A DNA stretch of 64,000 nt from Comamonas antarctica. GTDB lineage: Bacteria; Pseudomonadota; Gammaproteobacteria; Burkholderiales; Burkholderiaceae_C. Positions within the stretch are counted from its first letter, which is position 1, and each line of letters starts with the position of its first letter. This document shows, in pieces, positions 24,469 through 33,242 of the stretch. The translations under genes and the position numbers were made by a program. The stretch spans positions 200,001-264,000 of the forward strand of contig NZ_CP054840.1 in assembly GCF_013363755.1 (NCBI RefSeq), given 5' to 3'. Under the pieces are notes generated by a model. The model made no database searches. It had not been told where the DNA came from and saw only the letters and a list, made by a program, of their open reading frames with translations.

Positions 24469-24942
24469 TTACTTCAGACGCCGCAACAAGCCCCTGAGCG
24501 CATGCGCCACCGTCGCCTCGCGCACCGCCGCGCGGTCGCCATCGAAGCGCACGCATTCGGCATCGGCCTGCCCGTTGACGCACCAGCCGAACCAGACCGT
24601 GCCCACGGGCTTGGCGGCCGAGCCACCGCCCGGGCCGGCCACGCCGGTCACGGCCACGCTGCAATGGGCCAAGGAGTGCTGCACCGCGCCGCGCGCCATG
24701 GCCAGTGCCACGGCTTCGCTCACGGCGCCGTGGGCTTCGATCAGCGCTGCATCCACGCCCAGCATCGCGGTCTTGGCCTGGTTGGAGTAGGTGACGAAAC
24801 CGCGCTCGAACCAGTCGCTCGAGCCGGCGAGGTCGGTGCAGGCGCCGGCAATCAAGCCGCCGGTGCAGCTCTCGGCCGTGGCCATTTGCATGCCGCGTGC
24901 CAGCAGGGCCGCGGCCAGTTCACGTACGAGTTCGCTGGCCAT
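24469..24942 (-). CDS. pncC: Nicotinamide-nucleotide amidase (CinA C-terminal domain family)
   Basis: A 157-residue stand-alone CinA C-terminal domain, the NMN deamidase of the pyridine nucleotide salvage pathway. Family motifs visible are TAESCTGGLI at 22-31, GGFVTYSN-like RGFVTYSNQAK at 47-57, and VTGVAGPGGG at 98-107. The N-terminal competence/ADP-ribose domain of full-length CinA is absent, as in most proteobacterial PncC proteins. It follows pgpA by 5 bases in the thiL-pgpA-pncC order usual for Burkholderiales. Confidence 0.92.
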   Translation of the reverse strand: MASELVRELAAALLARGMQMATAESCTGGLIAGACTDLAGSSDWFERGFVTYSNQAKTAMLGVDAALIEAHGAVSEAVALAMARGAVQHSLAHCSVAVTGVAGPGGGSAAKPVGTVWFGWCVNGQADAECVRFDGDRAAVREATVAHALRGLLRRLK

Positions 24943-24947
24943 GGTGT

Positions 24948-25523
24948 TCAGTAGAGGAAATGGCGCCACAGCGCGATCACGAAGAGGGTGCAGCAAGCCG
25001 CAACCAGGTCGTCGAACATGATGCCGAGACCGCCGCGCCAGCCAAAGCCCTTGAACAGCTGGTCGGCCCAGCGCACCGGCTGGGGCTTGACGGCATCGAA
25101 GAAGCGGAAAAGTGCGAATGCGCACAGCTGGCCCCAGCCGCCCATGGGCATGCAGAGCCACAGCACCAGCCAGATGCCGACGACTTCGTCCCAGACGATA
25201 TGGCCCGGGTCGGCCACGCGCATGTGCTGCGCGGTGACGGTGCACGCCCAGCAACCGAGCACTGCGGAGAACGCGATGATCCAGCCCAGCTGCGCGGGCG
25301 TGAACCAGAACTGCAGCAGCAGGAAAGTGAGCCAGCCCCACAGGCTCCCCACCGTGCCGGGTGCAATGCGGCCCAGGCCCGACCCTTGGCCCAGCGCAAT
25401 GAAATGTGCCGGATGGGCCAGCATGAAGCGCAGGCTCGGACGAAAGGGCGCGGGCGGCGGACGCGGATGAAAGCGCTGTGGTGCACCGCGTCCTTCAGCG
25501 GGAGTATCGGGAAGGCGTGACAT
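24948..25523 (-). CDS. pgpA: Phosphatidylglycerophosphatase A
   Basis: A 191-residue membrane phosphatase that makes phosphatidylglycerol from its phosphate. The family signature GRIAPGTVGSLWG, the WDEVVG motif and the C-terminal FKGFGWRGGLGIMFDDLVAA are all present, with three to four hydrophobic segments. The N-terminal 35 residues are Pro/Arg-rich and poorly conserved. Start taken at ATG 25523; a TTG four codons upstream is the alternative. It follows thiL by 94 bases. Confidence 0.93.
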   Translation of the reverse strand: MSRLPDTPAEGRGAPQRFHPRPPPAPFRPSLRFMLAHPAHFIALGQGSGLGRIAPGTVGSLWGWLTFLLLQFWFTPAQLGWIIAFSAVLGCWACTVTAQHMRVADPGHIVWDEVVGIWLVLWLCMPMGGWGQLCAFALFRFFDAVKPQPVRWADQLFKGFGWRGGLGIMFDDLVAACCTLFVIALWRHFLY

Positions 25524-25617
25524 AAGTGAGTTCAAAATCCATTTGAAACTTCATAGCTTGATTCTATGGTGGTTCCTGAGGTTTTGATTGTGAGCGAATG
25601 TCCGCCAAACGTGTCGC

Positions 25618-26574
25618 TCACGCAGAAAAATGATCGAAGGAAGCATAGCGCTGCAGCAGCTCCTGCCCCTGGTTGCCAAGCAGGCGCAGGCCGGCCTGCG
25701 CCTCGATGCTGCCGATGCGCGTGACCGGTGTGGCGCTGGCCGCGGCCGCGGCCTCGACCTGTGCGCGCAGCGTCGGCGCCGCGGTGAAGCACAGCTCGTA
25801 GTCATCGCCGCCGGCCAGCGTGCATTGGCGCAGCAGTTCTGTGTCCAGGCCCGGGCCCGCGGTCAGCAGCGCGCTGGTCAGCCGGGTGTCGATGCAGGCA
25901 CCGACGCCTGACTGCGCCAGGATGTGGCCCAGGTCGCCCAGCAGGCCGTCGCTCAGATCCAGCGCGCTGCTCGCGATGCCGCGCAGCGCCTGTCCCAGCG
26001 CCACGCGCGGGGTGGGCGTTTCCAGCCGCAGCCGGGTGGCGGCCAGCGTGGCCGGCGGCAGCTGCAAGTGCCCTTGCAGCGCTTCGAGCGCCAGGCGTGC
26101 CTCGCCCAGCGTGCCGCTGACGTAGATGTCGTCGCCGGCGCGCGCGCCGCTGCGCAGCAGCGCCTGGCCCGCGGGCACCTCGCCGAAGACGGTGATGCAG
26201 ATGTTCAGCGGACCCTGCGTGGTGTCGCCGCCGATCAGCTCGCACTGGTGCGCCTCGGCCAGCGCCATCAGCCCGTCGGCAAACGCGCCGGCCCACGCGG
26301 CATCGGCGCGCGGCAGCGACAGCGCCAGCGTGAAGGCCAGGGGCCGGGCGCCGCAGGCGGCGAGATCGCTGAGGTTGACCGCCAGCGCCTTGTGGCCCAG
26401 CCGCCGCGGGTCGACATCGGCGAAGAAATGCCGGCCTTCGACCAGCATGTCGCTGGAGATGGCCAGCTGCATGCCGGGCGCGGGTGCGAGCAGCGCGCAG
26501 TCGTCGCCCACGCCCAGCACGGCGCGGCGCACGGGGCGCGTGAAAAAGCGGCGGATCAGTTCGAATTCACCCAT
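25618..26574 (-). CDS. thiL: Thiamine-monophosphate kinase
   Basis: A 318-residue kinase that phosphorylates thiamine monophosphate to the active cofactor thiamine pyrophosphate. N-terminal FELIRRF, the GVGDDCALLA metal-binding segment (about 21-30), the SSDMLVEGRHF motif (about 40), GGDTTQGPL near 117 and the C-terminal GGDDYELCF segment are typical of ThiL. It starts 2 bases after the stop of the carboxylate-amine ligase gene, so the two are probably in one transcript with pgpA and pncC. Confidence 0.95.
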   Translation of the reverse strand: MGEFELIRRFFTRPVRRAVLGVGDDCALLAPAPGMQLAISSDMLVEGRHFFADVDPRRLGHKALAVNLSDLAACGARPLAFTLALSLPRADAAWAGAFADGLMALAEAHQCELIGGDTTQGPLNICITVFGEVPAGQALLRSGARAGDDIYVSGTLGEARLALEALQGHLQLPPATLAATRLRLETPTPRVALGQALRGIASSALDLSDGLLGDLGHILAQSGVGACIDTRLTSALLTAGPGLDTELLRQCTLAGGDDYELCFTAAPTLRAQVEAAAAASATPVTRIGSIEAQAGLRLLGNQGQELLQRYASFDHFSA

Positions 26575-26576
26575 GG

Positions 26577-27701
26577 TCAGACCGGTTGCCCGCGAAAGCG
26601 CAATGCCGCCTGGCGGCTGGTTTCACCCAGCAGCTGCTCTTCGCGCTGGCGCTCGCGCAGCCAGCGCGCGTCGTTCTGGGCCTTTTCCACGTCGGCGCGC
26701 AGCAGGTGCAGCGAGGGCGCGGCACCCTGGCGCGCGGCATGTTCGGCAATCTGGTCCATGGTGTGCAGGATGTGGTCGCGCAACGGCTGGTGCTTTCCGG
26801 TACCCGGGTCCACATAGACCGCTTCCATGCCGAAGCGGCAGGCCTGGAAGCGGTTGTAGGTGTAGACCAGATAGTCGTCCTCCTGCGGGGTGAACGGCTG
26901 GGTGTCGAGGAACCAGGCGGCGAGCGACTGCACGAAACCCGACAGCGCGGCCGCGCGCTCGATGGTCAGCGGCGTGTCGAACACGCGGATCTCGATGGTG
27001 CCGAATTCGGGCTTGGGGCGGATGTCCCAGTAGAAGTCCTTCATGCTCTTGACCACGCCGGTACCGGTCATCTTGTCGAAATAGTTCTCGAACTCGCCCC
27101 AGGTCAGCACGCAGGGCGCGCGCCCCGACAACGGAAACGCAAACACCGAGTTCAGCCGCGCGGAATCGAAGGCGGTGTCCTGGCCCTGAACGAAGGGGCT
27201 CGATGCGGACAGCGCGATGAAGTGCGGGATATAGCGCGACATGCGGTGCAGCATCAGCAGCGCGGCATCGGCATCGGGGCAGCCGATATGCACGTGCTGG
27301 CCGAAGATGGTGAACTGCTGCGCCAGGTAGCCGTAAAGATCGGACAGCTCGCGAAAGCGCGGCTTGTCGTAGATGCGCTGCTCGTGCCATTTCTGGAACG
27401 GGTGCGTGCCGCCGCCGGCGACGGCGATGTTGAGCTTGTCGGCACTGCGCACCAGCGCGTCGCGGATCGGCGTGAGCTGGCCCAGCACTTCCGAGGCCGA
27501 GTGGCAGATGGCGGTGGAGATCTCGATCATGCTGCTGGTCATCTCGGGCACCACGCTGCCGGGCAGCGGGGTCTTGGCCATCAGGCGCAGCATGTCCTCG
27601 GCGTAGGGCGCGAGATCGTAGTCGTGGGTGTTGAGCAGTTGCAGCTCGAGCTCGACGCCCAGCGTCAGCGGTTCGGATTGATTGAAAGCTTCAAGCCCCA
27701 T
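26577..27701 (-). CDS. YbdK-family carboxylate-amine ligase
   Basis: A 374-residue member of the glutamate-cysteine ligase type 2 (YbdK) family. [12 protein letters not shown] near residue 13 holds the metal-binding glutamates, and [10 protein letters not shown] and [10 protein letters not shown] are further active-site segments. Members have weak gamma-glutamylcysteine ligase activity, and the true substrate is unclear. The start at 27701 fits the family; an in-frame ATG 32 codons upstream would run deep into the antiporter gene, whose 3' end already overlaps by 11 bases. Confidence 0.88.
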   Translation of the reverse strand: MGLEAFNQSEPLTLGVELELQLLNTHDYDLAPYAEDMLRLMAKTPLPGSVVPEMTSSMIEISTAICHSASEVLGQLTPIRDALVRSADKLNIAVAGGGTHPFQKWHEQRIYDKPRFRELSDLYGYLAQQFTIFGQHVHIGCPDADAALLMLHRMSRYIPHFIALSASSPFVQGQDTAFDSARLNSVFAFPLSGRAPCVLTWGEFENYFDKMTGTGVVKSMKDFYWDIRPKPEFGTIEIRVFDTPLTIERAAALSGFVQSLAAWFLDTQPFTPQEDDYLVYTYNRFQACRFGMEAVYVDPGTGKHQPLRDHILHTMDQIAEHAARQGAAPSLHLLRADVEKAQNDARWLRERQREEQLLGETSRQAALRFRGQPV

Positions 27702-28947
27702 TGCGGTCTCCGGAAACATTCGCGCGGTCAAGCAGGCGCAGGGTCTTGGTGCTTTCGCGCGCACGGTGGAAGGCCAGGCTGGCCACCACCGCGCCAAACA
27801 GCTCCATCATCAGGATCATGGGCAGGGCCACGCGGGAAATCATCTGGCCGTCGGCGGGAGCGGCGGTGACGAACTGCGAGGCAATCAGCAGCGCCACCGA
27901 GGACATTGGCGCCATCGCGCAGCTGACCCACATGGCCTGGCGCCAGCTCGCGCCGCTGCCGACATTGCCCAGGCCCACGCCCACGGCCTTGGCCAGCAGC
28001 CGCACGATGATCACGGCCAACACCACGCCGGCCAGCGGCAGGTTCCAGTCGGCCTGCGCGGCCACCGTGGAGACCAGCACGAACATCATCATCGTCAGCA
28101 GCGTCGTTGCCGTGCCCAGCTGGCGCGGCCAGGCCCAGGGCCGCGGGTGCAGGTGCTTGAGCAGCATGCCGCCTAGCAGCGCGGCCAGCGGCGCCGAGCC
28201 GCCGAGGTGGGCCGTGACGGCCGTGCCCGCGGCAATCAGCGCCAGCACCAGGATCGAGGTGTTCTCGCTGGTCGGGCTCATGACGCGCAGCGCCAGCCGC
28301 ATCAGCAGCGACAGCACCGCGGCCACCAGGATCGACACGCCCAGCACCACGGCCACCGCGGAGCCGCTGTCGACCAGGGATTGCGGCCGGTGCACCATCT
28401 CCGCCTGCGCACTGCCCAGCGTCAAGGCATAGAGCGTCGACAGCGTGGCCAGCACCATCGAGCGGTCGGTCACGGCGCCCGCGGCACGCAGGTCGGTGAT
28501 GACGCGCGACAGCACCAGCGGCGAGGCGGCCATGGCGATCATGGCAATCGGGCCTGCGACCTGGGCCGGCGTGTCGAGCCAGCGCAGCAGCCAGAGCACG
28601 GAGAAATAGGTCAGCGCGGCTTCGGCAATGCTCTGCACCAGCACCATCGGGTTGTGCCGGAACCAGCGCAGCGGGATGCGGCCGCCGCATTCGAACAGCA
28701 CCAGCGCGACTCCCAGCTCCAGCATGAACAGGCTGATGCCCTGCAGCGGCCAGGGCGCGCCGCTGAAACCGGCGAAACCCACCAGCGCGCCGACCAGCGA
28801 ATAGCCGACGACCTTGGGCAGGCCGATATAGCGCTGGCACAGCGAGCCGCCAATGGTCGCGAGCGCCAGCAGCAGCGACCATTGCAGCGTCACCAGTCCC
28901 GCGGACGGGCGCAGCCACTGCGCCCAGAACCCGGTGAGATTCTCCAT
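27691..28947 (-). CDS. Cation:proton antiporter (CPA2/Kef-type membrane domain)
   Basis: A 418-residue membrane protein with about 12 hydrophobic segments. The early [19 protein letters not shown] and [16 protein letters not shown] segments match the Kef/CPA2 exchanger domain. The RCK/TrkA nucleotide-binding domain found in KefB and KefC is absent, so this is the membrane core only. A consensus AGGAGG ribosome-binding site lies 7 bases before the ATG. Its 3' end overlaps the ligase gene by 11 bases. Ion specificity is unknown. Confidence 0.85.
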   Translation of the reverse strand: MENLTGFWAQWLRPSAGLVTLQWSLLLALATIGGSLCQRYIGLPKVVGYSLVGALVGFAGFSGAPWPLQGISLFMLELGVALVLFECGGRIPLRWFRHNPMVLVQSIAEAALTYFSVLWLLRWLDTPAQVAGPIAMIAMAASPLVLSRVITDLRAAGAVTDRSMVLATLSTLYALTLGSAQAEMVHRPQSLVDSGSAVAVVLGVSILVAAVLSLLMRLALRVMSPTSENTSILVLALIAAGTAVTAHLGGSAPLAALLGGMLLKHLHPRPWAWPRQLGTATTLLTMMMFVLVSTVAAQADWNLPLAGVVLAVIIVRLLAKAVGVGLGNVGSGASWRQAMWVSCAMAPMSSVALLIASQFVTAAPADGQMISRVALPMILMMELFGAVVASLAFHRARESTKTLRLLDRANVSGDRNGA

Positions 28948-29070
28948 GCGTATTCCTCCTGCTGATTGTTATGGGCTGCTGCGCCCGGACGGCTTGCGCC
29001 GGCCTGCCGCGGCAGCTGCCCGGGGACTTTAGCCTGCATGCCCGTGGGGCAGTGCAGGACAAATGCGTCT

Positions 29071-31032
29071 TCAGGGTCTGAAGAAGCTGAGAGGAGCAGT
29101 GCGCAGGCGCGCGCGAATCGCACGGTAGATGCGCGAGCGGTCGATGCCGCTGACGTTGTGCGCGCGCAGCGCGAGGCGGAACGCCAGCAGGAAACTGACG
29201 ATCACGTTCAATGCGCCGTTGAACGGCAGCATGGCCATGGCCCACCAGAACGCGCTGCTGTGCAGCACTTCCAGGCCAATCGTGGTGCTGGCGACGCCGA
29301 TCTGGCCGGCCGACAGCGTGATGTGGCGCACTTCGAGACCCAGGCCGAAAAAGCCCACGAAGGCCGGCACCAGCCCGAGCATCAGGCCCAGCGAGATGTT
29401 CGAGGCGAAGCCGGAGATGTTGCGGCGCAGGAACTGCGCCCAGCGGTCGGCGCGGGCCGGGCCCAGAAAGCGCGTGATGCGCGGGTTGTAGCGGATCGCC
29501 GAATCCATGCGCCGCAGCACGAACCAGTTTTCCGCCCAGCCCGCGATCAAGCTGCTGGTGAACAGCAGCACGCCGGTGAAGGCCGCAAACAGCACCGAAG
29601 GGCCGAGCAGGCTCAGCGAATCGAGCACCTGGTCGGCATGGCCCAGATCGAGCGGCGGATGGCCGAACAGATGCAGGAACAGCAGCGACAGCCCGATGGC
29701 CGCCGGCAGCACGACCAGCACGTTGCCCAGGATGGCCGCGACCTGCGAGCGCGTGAGATTGGCGACTTCGCTGACGAAGTCCTCGACCGACTGCTGGTCC
29801 GGCAGTTCCTTGAGCTTGGCGGCCATCGCCGGCGCGGTCATGGCCGGCTGCTTGGTGGCGACGGTGAAGTGCAGCAACTGGATCAGCACGAAGCTCAGCG
29901 CGTAGTTGATGCCGGCCAGCAACCCGCCCCAGAACGCCGACAGCGCCAGCGCCGCCAGCGCGAACTTCATCAGCGTGGTGAAGGCCATCACCATGCCGCC
30001 GCCCGCGGCCTTGGCCACCATCGCGCGGTACTCGCGCGGACTGCGCGTGATGTAGTTGGCGCCGGTTTCGGCGCTGCGCTCGGCGACCTTGGCGGCCAGC
30101 AGCGAGGAATTGGCCGAGAACAGCGCGCGCAGGCTGCGCCGCTCGCGCGCCACGCCCACCAGATGCGCGAGCAGCGGCGCGGCTTCGGCCACGGGCCGTT
30201 CGGAGGTCAGGCAGTCGAGCAGCCGGCGCACGCGCACGATGCGCTCGCGCAGCTGGCGCAGCCGGAACACCAGGCCCACCGAAATGCCTTCGGACTCGAA
30301 ATGCGAATACACCGTGGCCGTGGCCGCGCGGCAGGCGTCGAGCCGCTCGCGCAGGCGCTGCTCGGCGGCCAGCAGCCGGTCGGGCGTGCGCAGCGCCAGC
30401 ATCACTTCGATGCGCAGGTTTTCGACGTCGTGGATCAGCGCATGGAAGGGCTGGTCCAGGCGCGCGCTTTGGCTCATGCGCAGGCGCAACTCGGGCGCGA
30501 AGCCGGTGGACAGGATCTGGCCGGCGCAATAGGTGATGGCGCTGAGCAGCGTCTGCTGCCAATACGACGGGCCATCCATTTCCAATGCCACCAGCACGCG
30601 CAAGCGTCCCAGCAGTTCACGGTCCAGCGCATTGAGCCACTGCGCGTCGAATTCATGCGGCAGCGCCAGCATGAACAGCTCGGAGGCATCGATGGTCTCG
30701 GGGCTCGAGGGCAGCAGCTTGTAGCGCAGGCGCTCGCTCATCTCGCTGGCCAGCGCGGTGCGCGGCGCGAAGCCGAAGTCGGCGAGCAGCGTGGTCAGGT
30801 CGACGGTCTCGATGAAGCGCGCCCACCAGGCCTGCATGCGCGCGCGCGCATCGGGGTCGTCTTCGAGCGCGTCGACGAATTGGCGCACGCGCTCCACGGC
30901 GAGCTCCACCGAGGGCGCGGGCGCGCGCACCCAGTCGAGCAGATGGATCAGCCACAGGTGGCGCTGGGCGAGGTCGGCCTGGGGATCGAGTTCAAACAAC
31001 AGCAGCGGCAGGTCGTAGGCGGTTCGCTTCAT
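29071..31032 (-). CDS. SpecificRecomb-family membrane protein (annotated in databases as site-specific recombinase)
   Basis: A 653-residue protein. The first about 330 residues are soluble and helical, rich in Arg/Leu and Glu; the rest (about 330-630) holds at least five strong hydrophobic segments, for example near [20 protein letters not shown]. The overall pattern matches the betaproteobacterial family named site-specific recombinase (Gcr), but no serine or tyrosine recombinase catalytic motif is visible and the membrane topology argues against DNA recombination. Its ATG directly follows the apaG stop (TGAATG), so it is coupled to apaG. True function is unknown. Confidence 0.78.
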   Translation of the reverse strand: MKRTAYDLPLLLFELDPQADLAQRHLWLIHLLDWVRAPAPSVELAVERVRQFVDALEDDPDARARMQAWWARFIETVDLTTLLADFGFAPRTALASEMSERLRYKLLPSSPETIDASELFMLALPHEFDAQWLNALDRELLGRLRVLVALEMDGPSYWQQTLLSAITYCAGQILSTGFAPELRLRMSQSARLDQPFHALIHDVENLRIEVMLALRTPDRLLAAEQRLRERLDACRAATATVYSHFESEGISVGLVFRLRQLRERIVRVRRLLDCLTSERPVAEAAPLLAHLVGVARERRSLRALFSANSSLLAAKVAERSAETGANYITRSPREYRAMVAKAAGGGMVMAFTTLMKFALAALALSAFWGGLLAGINYALSFVLIQLLHFTVATKQPAMTAPAMAAKLKELPDQQSVEDFVSEVANLTRSQVAAILGNVLVVLPAAIGLSLLFLHLFGHPPLDLGHADQVLDSLSLLGPSVLFAAFTGVLLFTSSLIAGWAENWFVLRRMDSAIRYNPRITRFLGPARADRWAQFLRRNISGFASNISLGLMLGLVPAFVGFFGLGLEVRHITLSAGQIGVASTTIGLEVLHSSAFWWAMAMLPFNGALNVIVSFLLAFRLALRAHNVSGIDRSRIYRAIRARLRTAPLSFFRP

Positions 31033-31440
31033 TCAGTGCAATACGCGTTCGCTCAGAGGATGGCCGCCGGCGCCGGAATCAAAGGCTTCGAGCATGAACA
31101 GCCGGATCGGCGCCGTGAAGGTCTCGCCCTCATCGGTCACGCACAGGTAGCTGCCGTGCATCGTGCCGCTGGGCGTGCGCAACTCGCAGCCGCTGCTGTA
31201 CTGGAAGGCCTCGCCGGGCTGGAGCAAGGGCTGGCGGCCGATCACGCCCAGTCCCTTGATCTCTTCGGTATGGCCGCTGCTGTCGCTGATGATCCAGTGG
31301 CGCGCGATCAACTGGGCGGGCGTGCGGCCCGCGTTGGTGACGGTGATGGTGTAGGAAAAGCGGAACACACCGGCTTCCGGGACGGATTGCTCCGGCAGGT
31401 ACTCGGGCTGAACCTCGATCTGAAAGTCGTTGGTCGGCAT
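31033..31440 (-). CDS. apaG: Co2+/Mg2+ efflux protein ApaG
   Basis: A 135-residue FN3-like ApaG/F-box-A domain protein. Typical strands [48 protein letters not shown] and the Gly-rich turn [10 protein letters not shown] are present. ApaG was linked to cobalt and magnesium tolerance in Salmonella; its mechanism is unclear. It is divergent from rpe with only 30 bases between the two start codons and heads the minus-strand run that continues with the SpecificRecomb gene. Confidence 0.94.
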   Translation of the reverse strand: MPTNDFQIEVQPEYLPEQSVPEAGVFRFSYTITVTNAGRTPAQLIARHWIISDSSGHTEEIKGLGVIGRQPLLQPGEAFQYSSGCELRTPSGTMHGSYLCVTDEGETFTAPIRLFMLEAFDSGAGGHPLSERVLH

Positions 31441-31470
31441 GGTGCAATGGTAACTGCGACAATTGACACC

Positions 31471-32151
31471 ATGAGCCGCACCTTCCGCATCGCCCCTTCC
31501 ATCCTGTCCGCCGACTTCGCCCGCCTGGGCGAGGAAGTGCGCAACGTCATTGCCGCCGGCGCCGACTGGATCCACTTCGACGTGATGGACAACCATTACG
31601 TGCCGAACCTGACTTTCGGCCCCATGATCTGTGAGGCTTTGAAGCCCCACGCCAAGACGCCCGAAGGCGTTGCCGTGCCGATCGACGTGCACCTGATGGT
31701 GCAGCCCGTCGATGCGCTGGCCCAGTCGTTTGCCCAGGCCGGCGCCGACTACATCAGCTTCCACCCCGAAGCCTCGGCCCATGTGCACCGCAGCGTGCAG
31801 GCCATCAAGGCCGCGGGCTGCAAGCCCGGCCTGGTGTTCAATCCGGCCACGCCGCTGGACGTGCTGGACTGGGTCATCGAAGACATCGACCTGATCCTGC
31901 TGATGAGCGTCAACCCCGGTTTCGGCGGCCAGAGCTTCATCGACAGCACCTTCCGCAAGATCGAAGCCGCACGCCAGCGCATCGAGGCCTCGGGCAAGGA
32001 TATCCGCCTTGAGGTCGACGGCGGCATCAAGGGCGAGAACATCCGCCGAGTTGCCGACGCCGGCGCCGACACCTTCGTGGCTGGCAGCGCGATCTTCGGA
32101 AAATCCGACTACCGCGCCGTGATCGACGGCATGCGTTCGGCCCTGGCCTGA
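31471..32151 (+). CDS. rpe: Ribulose-phosphate 3-epimerase
   Basis: A 226-residue TIM-barrel enzyme interconverting ribulose 5-phosphate and xylulose 5-phosphate in the pentose phosphate pathway. Active-site segments are [17 protein letters not shown] (Asp37 region), [18 protein letters not shown] and EVDGGI (second catalytic Asp). The ATG at 31471 fits the family start [15 protein letters not shown]. An upstream open frame continues far left but is a shadow of the opposite strand. A GACAAT box ends 7 bases before the ATG. gph follows 86 bases later, a common pairing. Confidence 0.96.
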   Translation: MSRTFRIAPSILSADFARLGEEVRNVIAAGADWIHFDVMDNHYVPNLTFGPMICEALKPHAKTPEGVAVPIDVHLMVQPVDALAQSFAQAGADYISFHPEASAHVHRSVQAIKAAGCKPGLVFNPATPLDVLDWVIEDIDLILLMSVNPGFGGQSFIDSTFRKIEAARQRIEASGKDIRLEVDGGIKGENIRRVADAGADTFVAGSAIFGKSDYRAVIDGMRSALA

Positions 32152-32237
32152 GGCCCTGGCCTGATTCTTTTGCCTGGCGCTGCCAGGCTTCCGCAGCGGG
32201 TGCTCATGTCCGCCGCAGCTCCTTTTTCTCGCCCACC

Positions 32238-32939
32238 ATGTTTCTGCGCCATCCCGCTCTCCACGCCTTTGATTTCGACGCCGCCATCGTGGACCTGGAC
32301 GGCACCATGGTCGACACGCTGGGCGACTTCAGCGCCGCGCTGGGCGGCATGCTGGCCGATCTGCGGCTGCCGGCAATTGCCGCGGCATCGATTGAAACCA
32401 TGGTCGGCAAGGGCTCGGAGCATCTGATCCGCAGCGTGCTGGCGCATGTGGGTGTGGCCGATATCGAGGCGGTCTATCCGCAGGCGTGGGAGCGCTACCA
32501 GCACCACTATCTGGCCATCAACGGCCAGCACGCCAGGGTCTATGACGGCGTGTGCGAGGGCCTTGAAGCCCTGCGCGCGCAGGGCCTGCGCCTGGCGTGC
32601 CTGACCAACAAGCCGCTGTCGTTTGCGCAGCCGCTGCTTGCCGCCAAGGGGCTGGACGGCCTGTTCGAGCAGGTGTTCGGCGGCGATTCGTTCGAGCGCA
32701 AGAAGCCCGATCCGTTGCCGCTGATCAAGACCTGCGAGGCGCTGGGCACGGCGCCCGCGCGCACGCTGATGATCGGCGACTCCAGCAACGACGCCAAGGC
32801 CGCGCGCGCCGCGGGCTGCCCGGTGGTGCTGGTGGACTATGGCTACAACCATGGCGAGCCGGTGCAGGGCGTGGATGCGGATGCTTATCTGGGCAGCCTG
32901 GTGGAGTTGACGGCTACGACGCCGGCGCTGAGCGCTTGA
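32238..32939 (+). CDS. gph: Phosphoglycolate phosphatase (HAD family)
   Basis: A 233-residue HAD hydrolase. Motif I DLDGTMVDT near 19, motif II TNKPLS, motif III Lys in KKPDPLPL, and motif IV IGDSSNDAKAA near 173 are all intact. It hydrolyses 2-phosphoglycolate, produced during DNA repair or oxygenation. It lies after rpe and before the trp operon, as in many Betaproteobacteria and E. coli relatives. Confidence 0.92.
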   Translation: MFLRHPALHAFDFDAAIVDLDGTMVDTLGDFSAALGGMLADLRLPAIAAASIETMVGKGSEHLIRSVLAHVGVADIEAVYPQAWERYQHHYLAINGQHARVYDGVCEGLEALRAQGLRLACLTNKPLSFAQPLLAAKGLDGLFEQVFGGDSFERKKPDPLPLIKTCEALGTAPARTLMIGDSSNDAKAARAAGCPVVLVDYGYNHGEPVQGVDADAYLGSLVELTATTPALSA

Positions 32940-32948
32940 ATTGAGGGC

Positions 32949-32998
32949 GGCCGTTCATGGTTCGATCGGGCCGCGCAGACCGGCTCAGCGCGAACGGT
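32949..32998. repeat. Degenerate REP-like repeat, GGTTCG subtype
   Basis: GGCCGTTCATGGTTCGATCG on the left and GGCTCAGCGCGAACGG on the right form an imperfect inverted repeat with a GGCCGC loop. It resembles the copy at 43568-43620 more than the CCTTCGACAGG copies. It lies between gph and the trp leader. Confidence 0.6.
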
Positions 32999-33016
32999 TA
33001 AGCCAGGTATTCACCT

Positions 33017-33042
33017 TTGACCCAGCGCGGGTTTGCTACACT
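33017..33042 (+). promoter_or_regulatory. Possible trp operon promoter
   Basis: A -10-like TACACT at 33037-33042 ends 7 bases before the leader-peptide ATG. TTGACC at 33017-33022 is a candidate -35 box, but the spacer is only 14 bases, so the pairing is doubtful. No operator palindrome is obvious. Confidence 0.4.
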
Positions 33043-33049
33043 TTGCCCC

Positions 33050-33133
33050 ATGTTCATTCATCGCACGTTCACTGCAGGTTGCACAGACCGGGGAGCCTGG
33101 CCCTGGCGCAAGCCTACGCACTCGAACGCCTGA
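33050..33133 (+). CDS. Candidate trp operon leader peptide
   Basis: A 27-codon reading frame starts with MFIHRTFTAG and contains a Trp-Pro-Trp stretch (codons TGG CCC TGG at about 33098-33106), ending in TGA at 33131. It lies 109 bases before trpE and is followed by GC-rich hairpins, the layout of transcription attenuation by a leader peptide. Ribosome stalling at the Trp codons would favour read-through when tryptophan is scarce. No Shine-Dalgarno is visible, and the TACACT box suggests leaderless translation. This is inference from the layout. Confidence 0.55.
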   Translation: MFIHRTFTAGCTDRGAWPWRKPTHSNA

Positions 33134-33135
33134 TG

Positions 33136-33190
33136 GCACCTGGGGCACGTCCCAGCGTGCACCCGTGGCCCCTTGGCGGGCCGTTTGATT
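33136..33190 (+). promoter_or_regulatory. Possible trp attenuator hairpins
   Basis: GCACCTGGG (33136-33144) pairs with CCCAG and GTGC (33151-33160) around a 6-base loop. A second hairpin, GGCCC (33167-33171) with GGGCC (33178-33182), is followed by GTTTGATT, a weak U-rich tail. They could be the antiterminator or pause hairpin and the terminator. The U-tract is poor, so termination strength is uncertain. Confidence 0.4.
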
Positions 33191-33242
33191 GAACTGCGGC
33201 AGCTGATTCCATGCCTGCCGCCCGAGCTGGGAGCTCTCCTCT

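Noticed and set aside
29071..31032. A mobile element or inversion system based on the recombinase family name
   Set aside because: No recombinase catalytic motif, no inverted target sites and no accessory genes; the flanks are core genes.
28966..31470. A plus-strand frame open for more than 830 codons, running into rpe
   Set aside because: It is antisense to the antiporter start and SpecificRecomb gene, has the biased His/Gln/Arg/Gly composition of a GC-rich shadow frame, and resembles no protein. The rpe start is clear at 31471.
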